A stretch of 64,000 bases of DNA from Paenibacillus cellulosilyticus. Its GTDB lineage: Bacteria; Bacillota; Bacilli; Paenibacillales; Paenibacillaceae. A model generated the notes under the pieces. It ran no database searches. It worked only from the letters and a program-made list of their open reading frames with translations, and was not told the origin of the DNA. Below, piece after piece: positions 38,343 to 48,167 of this stretch. The position numbers and the translations under genes were made by a program. Each line of letters begins with the position of its first letter. Positions within the stretch are counted from its first letter, which is position 1. The stretch is from positions 142,325 through 206,324 of the forward strand of contig NZ_QGTQ01000006.1 of the NCBI RefSeq assembly GCF_003182255.1, read 5' to 3'.

Positions 38343-38693
38343 ACAAAAACCTCCATTCTGGATTGGTTTTTCTTCTTGTTCATCGGCAGTAGAAAACGAT
38401 TGCGATTAAGATTTGAAAGAGGCGTAACGAGCTAGTAAATGCGAGAAGTTGAATTGGAAGTTTGAAAGGCGCGTGATAAGAAAACTTCTTTCATGATACT
38501 AATGGCGAATGAAAATATAAGAGGATGGGTAATTACTGGTTCAAATTCCGACTAAATCTATCGTTTTGTGTACCACCACCTAAAATTTAAGTAGGGTTGT
38601 GGAATAATGTGTAGAATCGTATACTCTTCTAATAATATACACCAATTCAGGAAATGCAACCAAAAATAACTAAGTGAAAGTGAGGTTTCTGCC
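38343..38693. promoter_or_regulatory. Divergent intergenic region of the biosynthetic cluster
   Basis: These 351 bases separate the minus-strand operon from the plus-strand acyl-dehydrogenase and must hold the promoter of the whole operon. On the plus strand a good SigA promoter is visible (38597-38625). I see no convincing -35/-10 pair for the minus strand, and no regulator gene lies within the cluster, so it may need an alternative sigma factor or an activator. Confidence 0.5.
38597..38625 (+). promoter_or_regulatory. SigA-type promoter of the acyl-dehydrogenase gene
   Basis: TTGTGG (38597-38602), 17-base spacer, TATACT (38620-38625). It leaves a leader of about 60 bases before the start codon. 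Confidence 0.6.
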
Positions 38694-39854
38694 ATGTCTG
38701 CTATTCGTCCCTATGATGCGAAGGAAATAACACGTTTCGTCGACTCCGTGATTCGGCCAGCGGCGGTGCTTTGCGATGAGGAAGGATTGATGCCGCCCGA
38801 AACGATTGCGTCTCTCGCCTCGAACGGTTACTTAAGTGCAACATTTCCCCGCCAATACGGCGGTCTCGAATGGGACGCATTGGAATATGGCATGCTGACC
38901 GAGCAGATCGGCAAAGCATGCAGTTCGGCGCGAACGCTTCTTACGATCCAGACTTCTCTCGTCGGCGAAAGTTTGCTTCGGTTCGGCAGTTCCCAACAGA
39001 AGGAGCAATGGCTCCCCGCCATTGCCAAAGGGAAATCCCTTGGCGCATTCGCGCTGTCCGAGCCTGGAGCCGGAACGAATCCTCAGGAGCTGACTACTAC
39101 ATACAGGCTGAATCAGGATAGCTATATCCTTACAGGCGTGAAGAAATGGATATCCTTCGGCGATATTGCCGATTTTTTCATCGTTATCGCCAAGGATGCA
39201 AACGGGAAAATGTCGGCCTTTATCGTTGAACGTGGACGGAAAGGGCTCAGTACCTGTCCGATCGGGAATATGATCGGTGCCAGAGGCACGCATATCGCTG
39301 AAGTCAGGCTGGAGGATGTCGTTGTACCGAAGGAGAATTTGCTTGCTAAAGAAGGCGCTGGCTTCAGCTACGTGGTGAATACGGCGCTTGATCATGGCCG
39401 TTATAGTGTCGCTTGGTCTGCACTTGCTATCGCGCAAGAAGCACTGGACGTGATGAGCGCTTACGCTAAGGAACGTAAACAGCTCGGCGGTGAGCTTGGA
39501 CAGACTCCCTCGGTAAAGGCAATCATCGGCGATACGGTGACGCAGGTACATGCAGCCCGTGCGCTTTGCCTGCGGGCAGGTCAGCTTCGGCAGGCTCGTG
39601 ACGAACAGGCGCTCATCGAAACTGCGATCGCCAAATATTTTGCATCAAAAACGGCGGTCCAAGCTGCACTCGATGCCATCCAAGTGCTCGGCGCCAACGG
39701 CTGCCGTTCCGGCAGCACGGCCGAACGACTGCTGCGAGAGGCGAAAATATTGGAAATTATTGAAGGCACCTCGCAGGTGCAGCAGCAGCTTATAGGCGAT
39801 TTCGGCCTGAACACATACGGTCTGGAGTCGCAGCAAATATCCCAATATTGCTAA
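38694..39854 (+). CDS. Acyl-CoA/ACP dehydrogenase, FkbI/ZmaE-like
   Basis: 386 residues, full length for flavin acyl-CoA dehydrogenases. Visible are AFALSEPGAGTNPQ and KKWISFGDIADFF around the flavin and substrate, QVLGANGCRSGSTAERLLREAK and the catalytic Glu in EIIEGTSQVQQQL. With the ACP, FkbH-like and FkbK-like proteins it completes the four-gene set that turns glyceryl-ACP into hydroxymalonyl-ACP. No FkbG-type O-methyltransferase is present, so the unit should stay hydroxylated. It is the only cluster gene on the plus strand and has its own promoter, so its supply role could be regulated apart from the main operon. Confidence 0.88.
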   Translation: MSAIRPYDAKEITRFVDSVIRPAAVLCDEEGLMPPETIASLASNGYLSATFPRQYGGLEWDALEYGMLTEQIGKACSSARTLLTIQTSLVGESLLRFGSSQQKEQWLPAIAKGKSLGAFALSEPGAGTNPQELTTTYRLNQDSYILTGVKKWISFGDIADFFIVIAKDANGKMSAFIVERGRKGLSTCPIGNMIGARGTHIAEVRLEDVVVPKENLLAKEGAGFSYVVNTALDHGRYSVAWSALAIAQEALDVMSAYAKERKQLGGELGQTPSVKAIIGDTVTQVHAARALCLRAGQLRQARDEQALIETAIAKYFASKTAVQAALDAIQVLGANGCRSGSTAERLLREAKILEIIEGTSQVQQQLIGDFGLNTYGLESQQISQYC

Positions 39855-39884
39855 TTCCCCCCTACTCTCCAGTAATGGGACGAG

Positions 39885-39926
39885 AGCAATCGAACATATT
39901 CATTTAGTTAGAAGATCGATTGCTTT
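39885..39926 (+). terminator. Possible terminator after the acyl-dehydrogenase
   Basis: AGCAATCGA (39885-39893) pairs with TCGATTGCT (39916-39924), a 22-base loop, then TTTC. The long loop makes it weak. Confidence 0.35.
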
Positions 39927-39948
39927 CATCCTATTGAATTGGGGGATC

Positions 39949-42900
39949 ATGATGCCATTTCCAAGCAATGCGCAATATGTCCCTGTCAGGCTCAGTGGCG
40001 CACCAGTCACCGATCCTGTGCGGGATGTATCGCCTGACGAGACGGACATCGTGGGAAGCACTGCTTTCCCAGCAGCTTATTACGGGTATGACGGAACGAA
40101 CATTTACTTTCGAATTCGCCTGAATGCCGATCCTCGATTTAAGACTGGCTTCCGCAATTTTGCCTGGGGCGTCCTGTTCGATACAGACGGCGTCCCCGCC
40201 ACCTATGAGTGGGTGCTGGCGGTTAACGGATTGAATAACTCCGTGGATCTGATCCAGAACACGGTTAAAGTTCCGGACAGCTTTAACGACCAAGCCGAAG
40301 GAACCGACGGCAGAGGGAACCCGAACTTCACGCAGCCGATCGTCAATTATGACATTGCTCGAGCAGCACCTACTGGTGATGGCTCCGCTTTTGGTGGAGG
40401 AACGAACTATTTTCTCGACTTTTTCGTACCAAAGGCAACCCTCTTTCCCCTGCTCGGCATAACGGAGCAATCTTCGCTCCGGTTTTTATTTTTCACATCG
40501 ACCAACAACAATAATTTCAACAAAGACTTCATCGGAACAGGACAAACGTTAAGCTCGGCATTCAGCGATCCCGTTACCATTGCAGGCGGTGACGTACGCG
40601 CACAGCTGTCCGTAACCCAATCGGTTGACGGCAGCCCACTCACGCTTACCGCTGGACAATCCAATATCATTAACGGAACGATCGTCATATCCAACACAGG
40701 CCGCGGCAGTGCTTCCGCTCTATTCATCAACGCCCTTTATCGGTTTGATAAGCTCATATCGCTGCAAGTCGTTTCAGCCTCCAGCGGGTCAGCCGTCATA
40801 AGTTTGACGAATGCGACGTTGACCTGGAATATCGGCACCTTAAACGCCGGTTCATCCGCGACATTGCAATACACTGCACAAGGTACATTTGTACAATCCC
40901 CCACAGGTACAATCGATATCAAGACGACCAAAGGCGTTGATTTGTTCACCGGACAATCGATTACAGCTCCGCAAAGCACCGCCACAGCCACCATCGTAAC
41001 GACCGGCGGGGTTAGCGGAACGATCATTGATAAGTCTACCGGCCTTCCACTGACTGGCGTTACCGTTCAGTCGACTAGCTTGCCTTCAGGAAATCCGATT
41101 GGTTCTGCCGTCAGCGGTACGGGAGGCGTCTATTCGATTACGAATCTGCTGCCGGGCAATGTTCAGCTGCAATTCGCTTTGCCGAATTATCAAACATTAA
41201 CGGTTAGCGCGTCTGTGACCTCCAGCGCTGTAACGACTGTTAACGTTATTCTGCTGCCTCAACCCGCTTCTGTTCAGGGAACTGTAACGAGTCAGGCGGA
41301 TGGAAGCCCGATCGCAGGAGCGGCCATCCATATAACAGATTCCATCGGTGCACTTCTCGCGCAAAGTTCCACTAATGCGGCAGGTCAATATGCGGTATCC
41401 AACTTGCTGCCGAATTACTACCGGATCAGCTTAGCTGCGACTGGTTTTCAACAGCAGGACCTCCCTCTTACATTAGCCTCAGGTGAAAATCAGATCGTAA
41501 ACGCGGCACTTGCAGGCAGCCCTGGTTCTGTCACAGGTACGGTAACTTCCACTGCCGGTGCGCCCATTGCAGGAGCGAAAGTGGAAGTACTCGATAATCG
41601 CAACAATGTACTTGCAACGGTCGCAACCGATCAACTCGGCGTATTCCATGTGAACAGCCTCGCACCTGACTTGAATGATCGACTGCGAGTCTCCGATCCT
41701 GGTTTTGTTACACAGGTTATTGGGTTTCAAGTCGCTCCGGGTCAAACGACAACCGTTCATTTAGTTCTATCGCACGAAGCCGGCAGTATTGCTGGAACCA
41801 TCACCGACGCGGAGTCCGGTCAGCCGCTTCCCGGCACAAGCATTCATGTCGTAAACGCTGAAGGAATTACACTGCAGACCGCTGTGAGCGGTCCAGACGG
41901 ATCTTATTCGGTTCCCTCACTATCTCCAGGAGGCTATACCGTCAATTTCTTAGAAGAAGGCTATGCGGCACAAACAGTAGGCGCCATCGTCACTTCGGGC
42001 ACTTCAACACCTATTAATGTCTCGCTTGAGAAACTAGCCGGTGCGCTCGCAGGAACGGTCACGGACCTGAATGGAAACCCGCTTTCAGATGTCGTTATCC
42101 GTGCATATCGGAATAATATCATCATTGCTCGCGTCTCAACAGCGGAAGATGGAACGTACCTAATTGGCAATCTTGCTCCAGATGTGTATACGGTGTCTGC
42201 GCGAACGGACGGGTTCGGCGGGGATACTTTCGGGGCAATCATCGAATCAGCTCTTACAACAACCGTCAATTTCCATCTCATCCCCGACGCTGGAATGGTA
42301 GTTGGAAGCATTACCGACACGTCAGGAAATCCAGTTGTTGGTGCAGCAGTCGCTGTACAAAACAATGTAGATGGCGGGCCTGTCCTGCTTACCCGTATTC
42401 TCTCGGAAACGAACGGGGCCTATGTTATAGCCGACCTTGCTCCTGGCAACTACATCGTCAATGTATCCGCTGCAAATTTTCAAAATCAATATGCAAGCGT
42501 TGTGGTCCAGTCCGATGCGCAAACGCAGCTTAATTTCACGCTATTGCCGAACCCCGGATTCATTAGCGGCGTTGTTGTTGATACGATAGGAAATCCCATT
42601 GTTGGTGCAGGCATTCAAATTCGCGTTACAAGCGCTAACGGGATTACGATCTTCAGTCTGTTTACAGACCCGATCGGACAATTTCAATCCAGCAGTTTAA
42701 CACCAGGCATATATACGGTCTTCGCTTCGGCCGACAATTACCAAACCGCTTCCGCTACGGTCAATGTGACGCCTGGATCTGCTGCACAGCTTAGACTTGT
42801 TCTGATACCCGAACCAGGCTCGATTCAAGGAACGGTCTATGACGTCATCACAGGAATTGGACTTTCCGGCACTGTGCTGAACATCATGGATCAGAACAAC

Positions 42901-45675
42901 TTCCTAATCGGCATCACCGTTACAGACAGCAATGGCCGCTTTGATGCGACAGGTATTGCAGCTGGCAACTATACGATTGTCGCGCAAACGTCCGGCTATC
43001 AGAGCAATACGTTCGGCGTCATTGTAAATGCGAATGCGATTACGCCGGCCGCCATTCCTTTGGCTCCAAATCCGGGTACCATTACCGGTGTGCTACGGCC
43101 CGCGCTTGGCGGCGCAGTCGTGCAGCTCAGTAATTTGAACAACATTCAAATTGCTACGACGGTAACGGAGGCGGATGGCAGCTTCACATTCAATACCGTA
43201 CAAGAAGGCTCGTATCTGCTGACAGCCGTTGCTTCCGGGTACTCCTCTGGTGTCATAGGAGCCAACATCGTTCCTGGTGGAGTCGATGACGTTGTGATCG
43301 ATCTGACACCGAGCCCTGGAACAATCGCTGGACTCGTCCAAGATGCGGCTGGCAATCCAATCCCCGAAGCATCTGTCAAAATTTTGAACGGCAATGAGTC
43401 CATTCGAGGAACTGGCCAAGCGCAGGCGGATGGCAGCTATATCGTCGGCAATTTACCTTCAGGTACGTTAACTGCCATCGCTTCTGCCCCAGGCTTCAGC
43501 AACGTCATTCGTGGTGTCAAGCTGGATCCGGGCGAGGATGTAACAGGCTTTAATTACGAGTTGATACCAAATCCGGGCAATGTGAATGGGCAAATTACAG
43601 ATGCCACGACTGGGGAACCACTAGGTGGAGCCGATGTGGAAATTCGTATTTTAGGCGCTTCTGGCTTATCTGTCACATCCGTTTCAGCCAGCATGTTCGG
43701 CAATTATCAAATCTCTGGCCTTCAGCCAGGACCCTATCTTGTCGTTGCAAGATCAGAAGGCTATACAACGGGCACTGCCGGGGCAATTGTAATCAGCGGA
43801 CAGAGCACAATTGCATCCATTGGGTTAACGCCAGCCTTCGGAAGTCTTGTTGGCACAGTTGGGGATCTATCTGGAAACCCAATAACATCAGTCAATACGC
43901 AGCTTAGACTGTTCTCGCAAGAAGGCGTTCTTATTAACACATTCTTCGCTGGAATCGATGGTACATTCTTTGGCGGTAATCTTCAGCCCGGCGAATATAC
44001 ACTGAACGTTTCGTCGCCTGGATTCGAGAGCGAAACGATCGGCGTTTTCATTCGAGCGGGACTGAGCACAACCCTTACCATCAAGCTGACTGCGCCGATT
44101 GCATCGGTATCCGGCCGCGTCATAGACAGTTCGAGAAGCTTAGGTGTTTCTGGGGCATTAATCAACGTCAATGATATTTATGGGCATCCCATTATCCCGA
44201 CTTTCTCGGATGAGAATGGAAATTTCTTGTTATCCGGTATACCCGCCGGCAATTTGATCGTTACTGCATCGTCTCCCGGATTTGGATCAGACTCGGCCGG
44301 AATCGTAACTTCAGCAGGACAGACTGCTACTGTTCAACTCACGTTAACCCCAAATCCGGGCAATGTATTTGGGTTTGTCAGCGACTCTGCTGATGGCACA
44401 GATCTATCAGGTGCAACTGTTCGGATATATGATGGCGTGAGCGGTGCACTGATCGCAACTGTCGTAACCGATAACGGAGGTGTCTATACGTATCCGAACC
44501 TGCCTACTGGATCATACACCGCGAGCGCTGGCGCAAATGGCTACGCTTCGGAGCTCGGCGGCTTTTCCATCCTCTCCGGCGAGACGACCCGTTTCAGCTT
44601 TGCGCTCGACAAGCTTCCGGGCAGAATTAGTGGTTTCGTAACGGCTAATTCGAATGGTGCAGGAATTCAAGGTGCAGCGATCGTTTTACGGCAGTATAAC
44701 AACTTCGGTCCCGTTGTTGCATCGATATTGAGTGATTCAGACGGGAGATATGATCTTGGTGAAGTTGCAGCAGCCAACTATGTTGTGACTGCATCGCAGA
44801 CCGGTTTCGTGACGCTTCAAACTTCCACTTCCGTTCTGCCCGGTCAAAATTCGATCGTCAATTTCTCATTACTTACAGCTCCACTATCGGTTAGCGGTAC
44901 GGTACGAGATGTCGGAACAGGCGCTCCCTTGGCTGGCGGTTCGGTCACCATTGTTGATGATAATGGAGTTATCGTTGGAAATGGGGTTACGAACAGTGCC
45001 GGGCAGTATACCGCAAGTGTTCCTTCTGGCAATCTCACAGTCATTGCGAGTGCCCCTGATTATCAAACCGGCAGCAATTCCGTCATGCAGCCTATACAGC
45101 AGACGACACTGACAGCTGATCTTTCTTTGGATAATAATCCAACTGCAATTGTCGGAACGGTCACTGATGATGTCGTTGGATCTCCTGTCTCTGGTGCGAT
45201 TGTGACTGTTCTGGATCCGGTGAGCAGTACACCACTCGGGAGTACAGTAACAGACGGATCGGGCAGCTATCAGGTAGGCGGCCTCGCCCCTGGCGGCTCG
45301 TATACTGTAACCGTCTCTTCGCCTGACTTCGGCTCAGTCGCACACAGCTCACAAGCTGGAGCTGCAGCTAGCCCTGCTGCGAGGACAGATCTATCACTCA
45401 GCTCCACCTTCGGTACATTGACAGGTTCCATTCGAGACGCTGAGGGCAGACCGCTGAATTATGCCTTAGCCGAGATTCGGACCGATGACCGGATTCTTGT
45501 GCGAAGCATCATAAGCAACGCAGCAGGTCGGTACACCTTAAGCAATGTAGCCGCAGGTATTCCGCCCGCCCAGTTTTCGTTCCCAGGGAAACAGAGTGTA
45601 ATTGCGAAGCCAATCATTATCGATCAGCAGACGACTATATTGGATATCATCCTTCTTGATGAGGAGGAAGAGTGA
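39949..45675 (+). CDS. Giant repeat protein with 18 carboxypeptidase-regulatory-like domains
   Basis: About 1,908 residues. Residues 1-220 look like a DOMON-type beta-sandwich (YYGYDGTNIYFRIRLNADPR, WGVLFDTDGVPATYEWVLAV). Residues 220-350 are a DUF11-like domain (ISNTGRGSASALFINALYRF). From about 350 to the end I count 18 repeats of 80-90 residues, each starting with a form of 'xxGTVTDxxGNPLxGAxVxV' and containing 'GxYxxxxLxPGxYxVxAxxxGF'; these are Ig-like carboxypeptidase-regulatory (CarboxypepD_reg) folds. The ninth repeat is shortened. No signal peptide, LPXTG or S-layer domain is seen, so export is unexplained; a spore-surface or mother-cell role is possible. ATGs at 39949 and 39952 follow GGGGGATC. 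Confidence 0.85.
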   Translation: MMPFPSNAQYVPVRLSGAPVTDPVRDVSPDETDIVGSTAFPAAYYGYDGTNIYFRIRLNADPRFKTGFRNFAWGVLFDTDGVPATYEWVLAVNGLNNSVDLIQNTVKVPDSFNDQAEGTDGRGNPNFTQPIVNYDIARAAPTGDGSAFGGGTNYFLDFFVPKATLFPLLGITEQSSLRFLFFTSTNNNNFNKDFIGTGQTLSSAFSDPVTIAGGDVRAQLSVTQSVDGSPLTLTAGQSNIINGTIVISNTGRGSASALFINALYRFDKLISLQVVSASSGSAVISLTNATLTWNIGTLNAGSSATLQYTAQGTFVQSPTGTIDIKTTKGVDLFTGQSITAPQSTATATIVTTGGVSGTIIDKSTGLPLTGVTVQSTSLPSGNPIGSAVSGTGGVYSITNLLPGNVQLQFALPNYQTLTVSASVTSSAVTTVNVILLPQPASVQGTVTSQADGSPIAGAAIHITDSIGALLAQSSTNAAGQYAVSNLLPNYYRISLAATGFQQQDLPLTLASGENQIVNAALAGSPGSVTGTVTSTAGAPIAGAKVEVLDNRNNVLATVATDQLGVFHVNSLAPDLNDRLRVSDPGFVTQVIGFQVAPGQTTTVHLVLSHEAGSIAGTITDAESGQPLPGTSIHVVNAEGITLQTAVSGPDGSYSVPSLSPGGYTVNFLEEGYAAQTVGAIVTSGTSTPINVSLEKLAGALAGTVTDLNGNPLSDVVIRAYRNNIIIARVSTAEDGTYLIGNLAPDVYTVSARTDGFGGDTFGAIIESALTTTVNFHLIPDAGMVVGSITDTSGNPVVGAAVAVQNNVDGGPVLLTRILSETNGAYVIADLAPGNYIVNVSAANFQNQYASVVVQSDAQTQLNFTLLPNPGFISGVVVDTIGNPIVGAGIQIRVTSANGITIFSLFTDPIGQFQSSSLTPGIYTVFASADNYQTASATVNVTPGSAAQLRLVLIPEPGSIQGTVYDVITGIGLSGTVLNIMDQNNFLIGITVTDSNGRFDATGIAAGNYTIVAQTSGYQSNTFGVIVNANAITPAAIPLAPNPGTITGVLRPALGGAVVQLSNLNNIQIATTVTEADGSFTFNTVQEGSYLLTAVASGYSSGVIGANIVPGGVDDVVIDLTPSPGTIAGLVQDAAGNPIPEASVKILNGNESIRGTGQAQADGSYIVGNLPSGTLTAIASAPGFSNVIRGVKLDPGEDVTGFNYELIPNPGNVNGQITDATTGEPLGGADVEIRILGASGLSVTSVSASMFGNYQISGLQPGPYLVVARSEGYTTGTAGAIVISGQSTIASIGLTPAFGSLVGTVGDLSGNPITSVNTQLRLFSQEGVLINTFFAGIDGTFFGGNLQPGEYTLNVSSPGFESETIGVFIRAGLSTTLTIKLTAPIASVSGRVIDSSRSLGVSGALINVNDIYGHPIIPTFSDENGNFLLSGIPAGNLIVTASSPGFGSDSAGIVTSAGQTATVQLTLTPNPGNVFGFVSDSADGTDLSGATVRIYDGVSGALIATVVTDNGGVYTYPNLPTGSYTASAGANGYASELGGFSILSGETTRFSFALDKLPGRISGFVTANSNGAGIQGAAIVLRQYNNFGPVVASILSDSDGRYDLGEVAAANYVVTASQTGFVTLQTSTSVLPGQNSIVNFSLLTAPLSVSGTVRDVGTGAPLAGGSVTIVDDNGVIVGNGVTNSAGQYTASVPSGNLTVIASAPDYQTGSNSVMQPIQQTTLTADLSLDNNPTAIVGTVTDDVVGSPVSGAIVTVLDPVSSTPLGSTVTDGSGSYQVGGLAPGGSYTVTVSSPDFGSVAHSSQAGAAASPAARTDLSLSSTFGTLTGSIRDAEGRPLNYALAEIRTDDRILVRSIISNAAGRYTLSNVAAGIPPAQFSFPGKQSVIAKPIIIDQQTTILDIILLDEEEE

Positions 45676-45695
45676 CCGAATAATTCTATCCAGTC

Positions 45696-45735
45696 AAAGG
45701 GAGCATACTGCTGCGGCAGCTGCTCCCTTTTGTTT
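45696..45735. terminator. Terminator between the repeat protein and metG
   Basis: AAAGGGAGCA (45696-45705) pairs with TGCTCCCTTT (45721-45730), followed by TGTTTTATTT. It also forms a hairpin for the convergent metG transcript. Confidence 0.8.
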
Positions 45736-45743
45736 TATTTACC

Positions 45744-47421
45744 TTAATGGTTCTGTTCGTTCTCATTGTTAAGCCTCGTGGTCTCCTCATCAATTCGGGC
45801 CGTATCAATCCTCTCAAACAACAGCTCCACCTGACCGATCGCTCTACCTGGCTCAACAGATACAAATTTCCACTCCGCCTGCTCCAGTGCTAGAAGCTCC
45901 CGCACCTTACCACTTGAGAATGGGATGAATGGTTGAAGCAAGTTAGCTAAGTTCGCGATAATCTGCACACACGTATACAACGTGTTCTTACAAGCTGCTG
46001 GGTTATCTTTCACTGTCACCCAAGGCTGTTCTTCGTCAAAATGCTTATTCGCCTGCCGCACGTATGCGAATATCGTATCCAACGCTTCCTTCAAGCGAGC
46101 TTCTTCGATCAGCCTGCCAGCCTGATCGTAACAATCCTGCAGCTTGCCTTGCCATATCTCTGCCAACTCCCCTTCTGGCACTTGACTGCCGAACGATTTC
46201 GCAATAAAAGCAAGCGTGCGATTAACGAAATTGCCGTACGCACCAAGCAGCTCGCCGTTGTGGCTGTGGATGAACTCCCGCCACGAGAAATCGGCCTCCT
46301 TCTTCTCCGGCCCATTCGCGATCAGGAAGTAACGAATCGAATCCGGATCATAACGGCTAAGCAGATCCGGCACCCATACCGCCCAATTTCGGCTAGTAGA
46401 GAACTTCTGGCCTTCCAATGTTAGATGCTCGCAGGACACGATTCGATCCGGCAGATGAAGTCCGCCTGCACCAAGAAGAATGGCTGGCCAGATGAGCGTA
46501 TGAAAAGGGATGTTGTCTTTGCCATGAACGTAATAAGCGGTTATTGATGATCTGGCATCCGAAGCAGATTCATCGTTGTGCCAGAATGGCTCCCAGCTCT
46601 TGCCTTGATCAACTGCCCATTGCTGACTTGCAGACAAATAACCGCTGACCGCCTCGATCCACACATAGATTTTCTTCCCCTCAAAGCCTTCGATCGGGAC
46701 ATCGACACCCCAAGTTAAATCTCGTGTGACGGCACGATCCTGCAGTCCCTTTCTTCAAGTAACGGCTCGTCAGCTGAACCGCATTATCCCGCCAACTCCC
46801 CTTCCTCGCTTTCGAAACATAACGCTCCATTTCAGCTTGGAACTTAGACAATGCAAGATAATAGTGAACAGTCGGCCGTTCAATAGGTGGGTTGCCGCAT
46901 AGTTTGCACGTCCGATCGGTCAAGTCTGATGGATCGAGCAGCGTCGAGCAATAATCGCATTGATCACCTCTCGCCCGCATCCTGCATACCGGACATGTCC
47001 CCTCGACATACCGATCAGGCAGAAACCGTTCATCGGTCTCGCAATACGTCTGTTGGACGGTTCTCGTGTACAGATGACCATTATCCAGCAGCTTCAAGAA
47101 TAACTGCTGCACAACCTCGTGATGGAACGGTTGATCCGTGCGTGTGTAGTTGTCGTACGTGAAACCAAGACTAGCGAAACATTCCTTAAACTCTTCATGA
47201 TACCGAGTGGCAAACGCACTTGGTTCTATTCCCTCCTGTGCTGCTTGCACAGCGACAGGCGTTCCGTGACAATCGCTGCCTGATACATACAGCACTTGAT
47301 CCCCTTTGGCGCGATGATACCGTGCCAGCACATCACCGGGCAGCAGGCTAGCCAGCCTGCCCAGATGCAAGGAGCCGTTGGCGTACGGCCAGGCTCCGCC
47401 AATGAATACGTTAGTCGTCAT
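45744..47421 (-). pseudogene. metG: Methionyl-tRNA synthetase, interrupted by a one-base frameshift
   Basis: Two frames join to one MetRS of about 560 residues. The N-terminal part (47421-46748) has [20 protein letters not shown], the signature region, and a zinc domain with CPVC, CDYC and CKLC. Near 46747-46749 (CCC on the plus strand) one extra base changes [20 protein letters not shown] to a wrong tail. Removing one G restores the second part, which has [21 protein letters not shown] (KMSKS site) and the anticodon-binding helices to the stop at 45744. HLGR and KFSTS differ from HIGH and KMSKS, as in the second MetRS copy of some Firmicutes. Either a real mutation or a sequencing error; the intact T-box leader argues for recent function. 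Confidence 0.8.
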
Positions 47422-47451
47422 TTGTCATGACCTCCTTTTGTAAGGTAAACG

Positions 47452-47483
47452 CAAAAAAGCCCTCATCCCAATAGGGACGAGAG
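47452..47483 (-). terminator. T-box regulated terminator before metG
   Basis: On the minus strand GCTCTCGTCCC-TATT-GGGATGAGGGC, then TTTTTT. It competes with the antiterminator that contains the T-box sequence. Confidence 0.85.
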
Positions 47484-47750
47484 CTGTGCTCACGCGGTAC
47501 CACCCAATTTCATAAACACCTCACGGTGCTCACCTCTTCAGGTACGCCGCATGATAGATGCGGTTATACCCTAGCACGTTAACGGATGCGGGTTCCGGCG
47601 CAGCCTACACCCTTATGCAGGGTTCGATGCGCAGCTCAGAGACCATGTTCCCGCTCGTATTCTTTACCCCTTCTCAGCAACCGGGGCTCTCTGTAAAGAC
47701 GTCTTAGCGGTACTCTTTCTCTTCTTCGCTTTTGGTAATGATATGAATTT
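47454..47750 (-). ncRNA. T-box riboswitch, methionine type
   Basis: The minus-strand leader of metG holds the T-box sequence GGGTGGTACCGCGTGAGC (47505-47488), the stem I parts GAGAGCCCCGGTTGCTGAGA and a specifier segment GGGAACATGGTCTCTGAG with AUG at 47646-47644. A terminator stem (GCTCTCGTCCC / GGGATGAGGGC) with a T-run ends it at 47454. Uncharged tRNA-Met should pair with the specifier AUG and the T-box bulge and so allow transcription into metG. Confidence 0.88.
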
Positions 47751-47757
47751 ACTGGAT

Positions 47758-47786
47758 ATATTACGCAATTATTGAAGTTTCGTCAA
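47758..47786 (-). promoter_or_regulatory. SigA-type promoter of the T-box/metG transcript
   Basis: TTGACG (47786-47781), 17-base spacer, TAATAT (47763-47758) on the minus strand. The -35 box overlaps the stop codon of the zinc-ribbon gene. Confidence 0.75.
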
Positions 47787-47986
47787 CCAAAAAACAGATC
47801 CAGAATGTTCGAGGCAGCCGATGATTTCTTATTATAAAACTCAGAGTAACCGCAGTTCGTACAATAAACGACGACAAATTGGTTGTGCTGAATATCAAAC
47901 ATTTTGGACAGCCCCGTTCCGGTCATTGCGACCTCTTTGGTATTGGCGTCTTTGCCGCCGCATTTGATACATCCTTTATCACTCAT
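47783..47986 (-). CDS. Small zinc-ribbon protein
   Basis: 67 residues. Two Cys pairs, CIKCGG and CTNCGY, about 37 residues apart form a zinc ribbon; between them are TKEVAMTGTGLSKMFDIQ and FVVVYC. It resembles the small nucleic-acid-binding zinc-ribbon proteins common in Bacillales (DUF2082-like). I chose the ATG at 47986 because AAGGAGG lies nine bases before it; the longer start at 48052 adds 22 residues upstream of that site. Function unknown. Confidence 0.75.
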   Translation of the reverse strand: MSDKGCIKCGGKDANTKEVAMTGTGLSKMFDIQHNQFVVVYCTNCGYSEFYNKKSSAASNILDLFFG

Positions 47987-48167
47987 CACGCTTTCCCTCC
48001 TTGTTTTCGATACGATGATCGCCGCTCCCTGTCTATCTATATTACTGATCATCCTCTTCTAAGCCCTGCTGACCCAATTCGGGATATGATGCTTGAAATA
48101 CTTCCCTACTTTCTCAAGCTCTTGCATGAGGAAATCGATATTTTTCTTGAGCTGTGATTATTTGATT

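Noticed and set aside
38832-39551. Minus-strand frame of 239 codons opposite the acyl-dehydrogenase
   Set aside because: Antisense shadow of a gene with clear family motifs.
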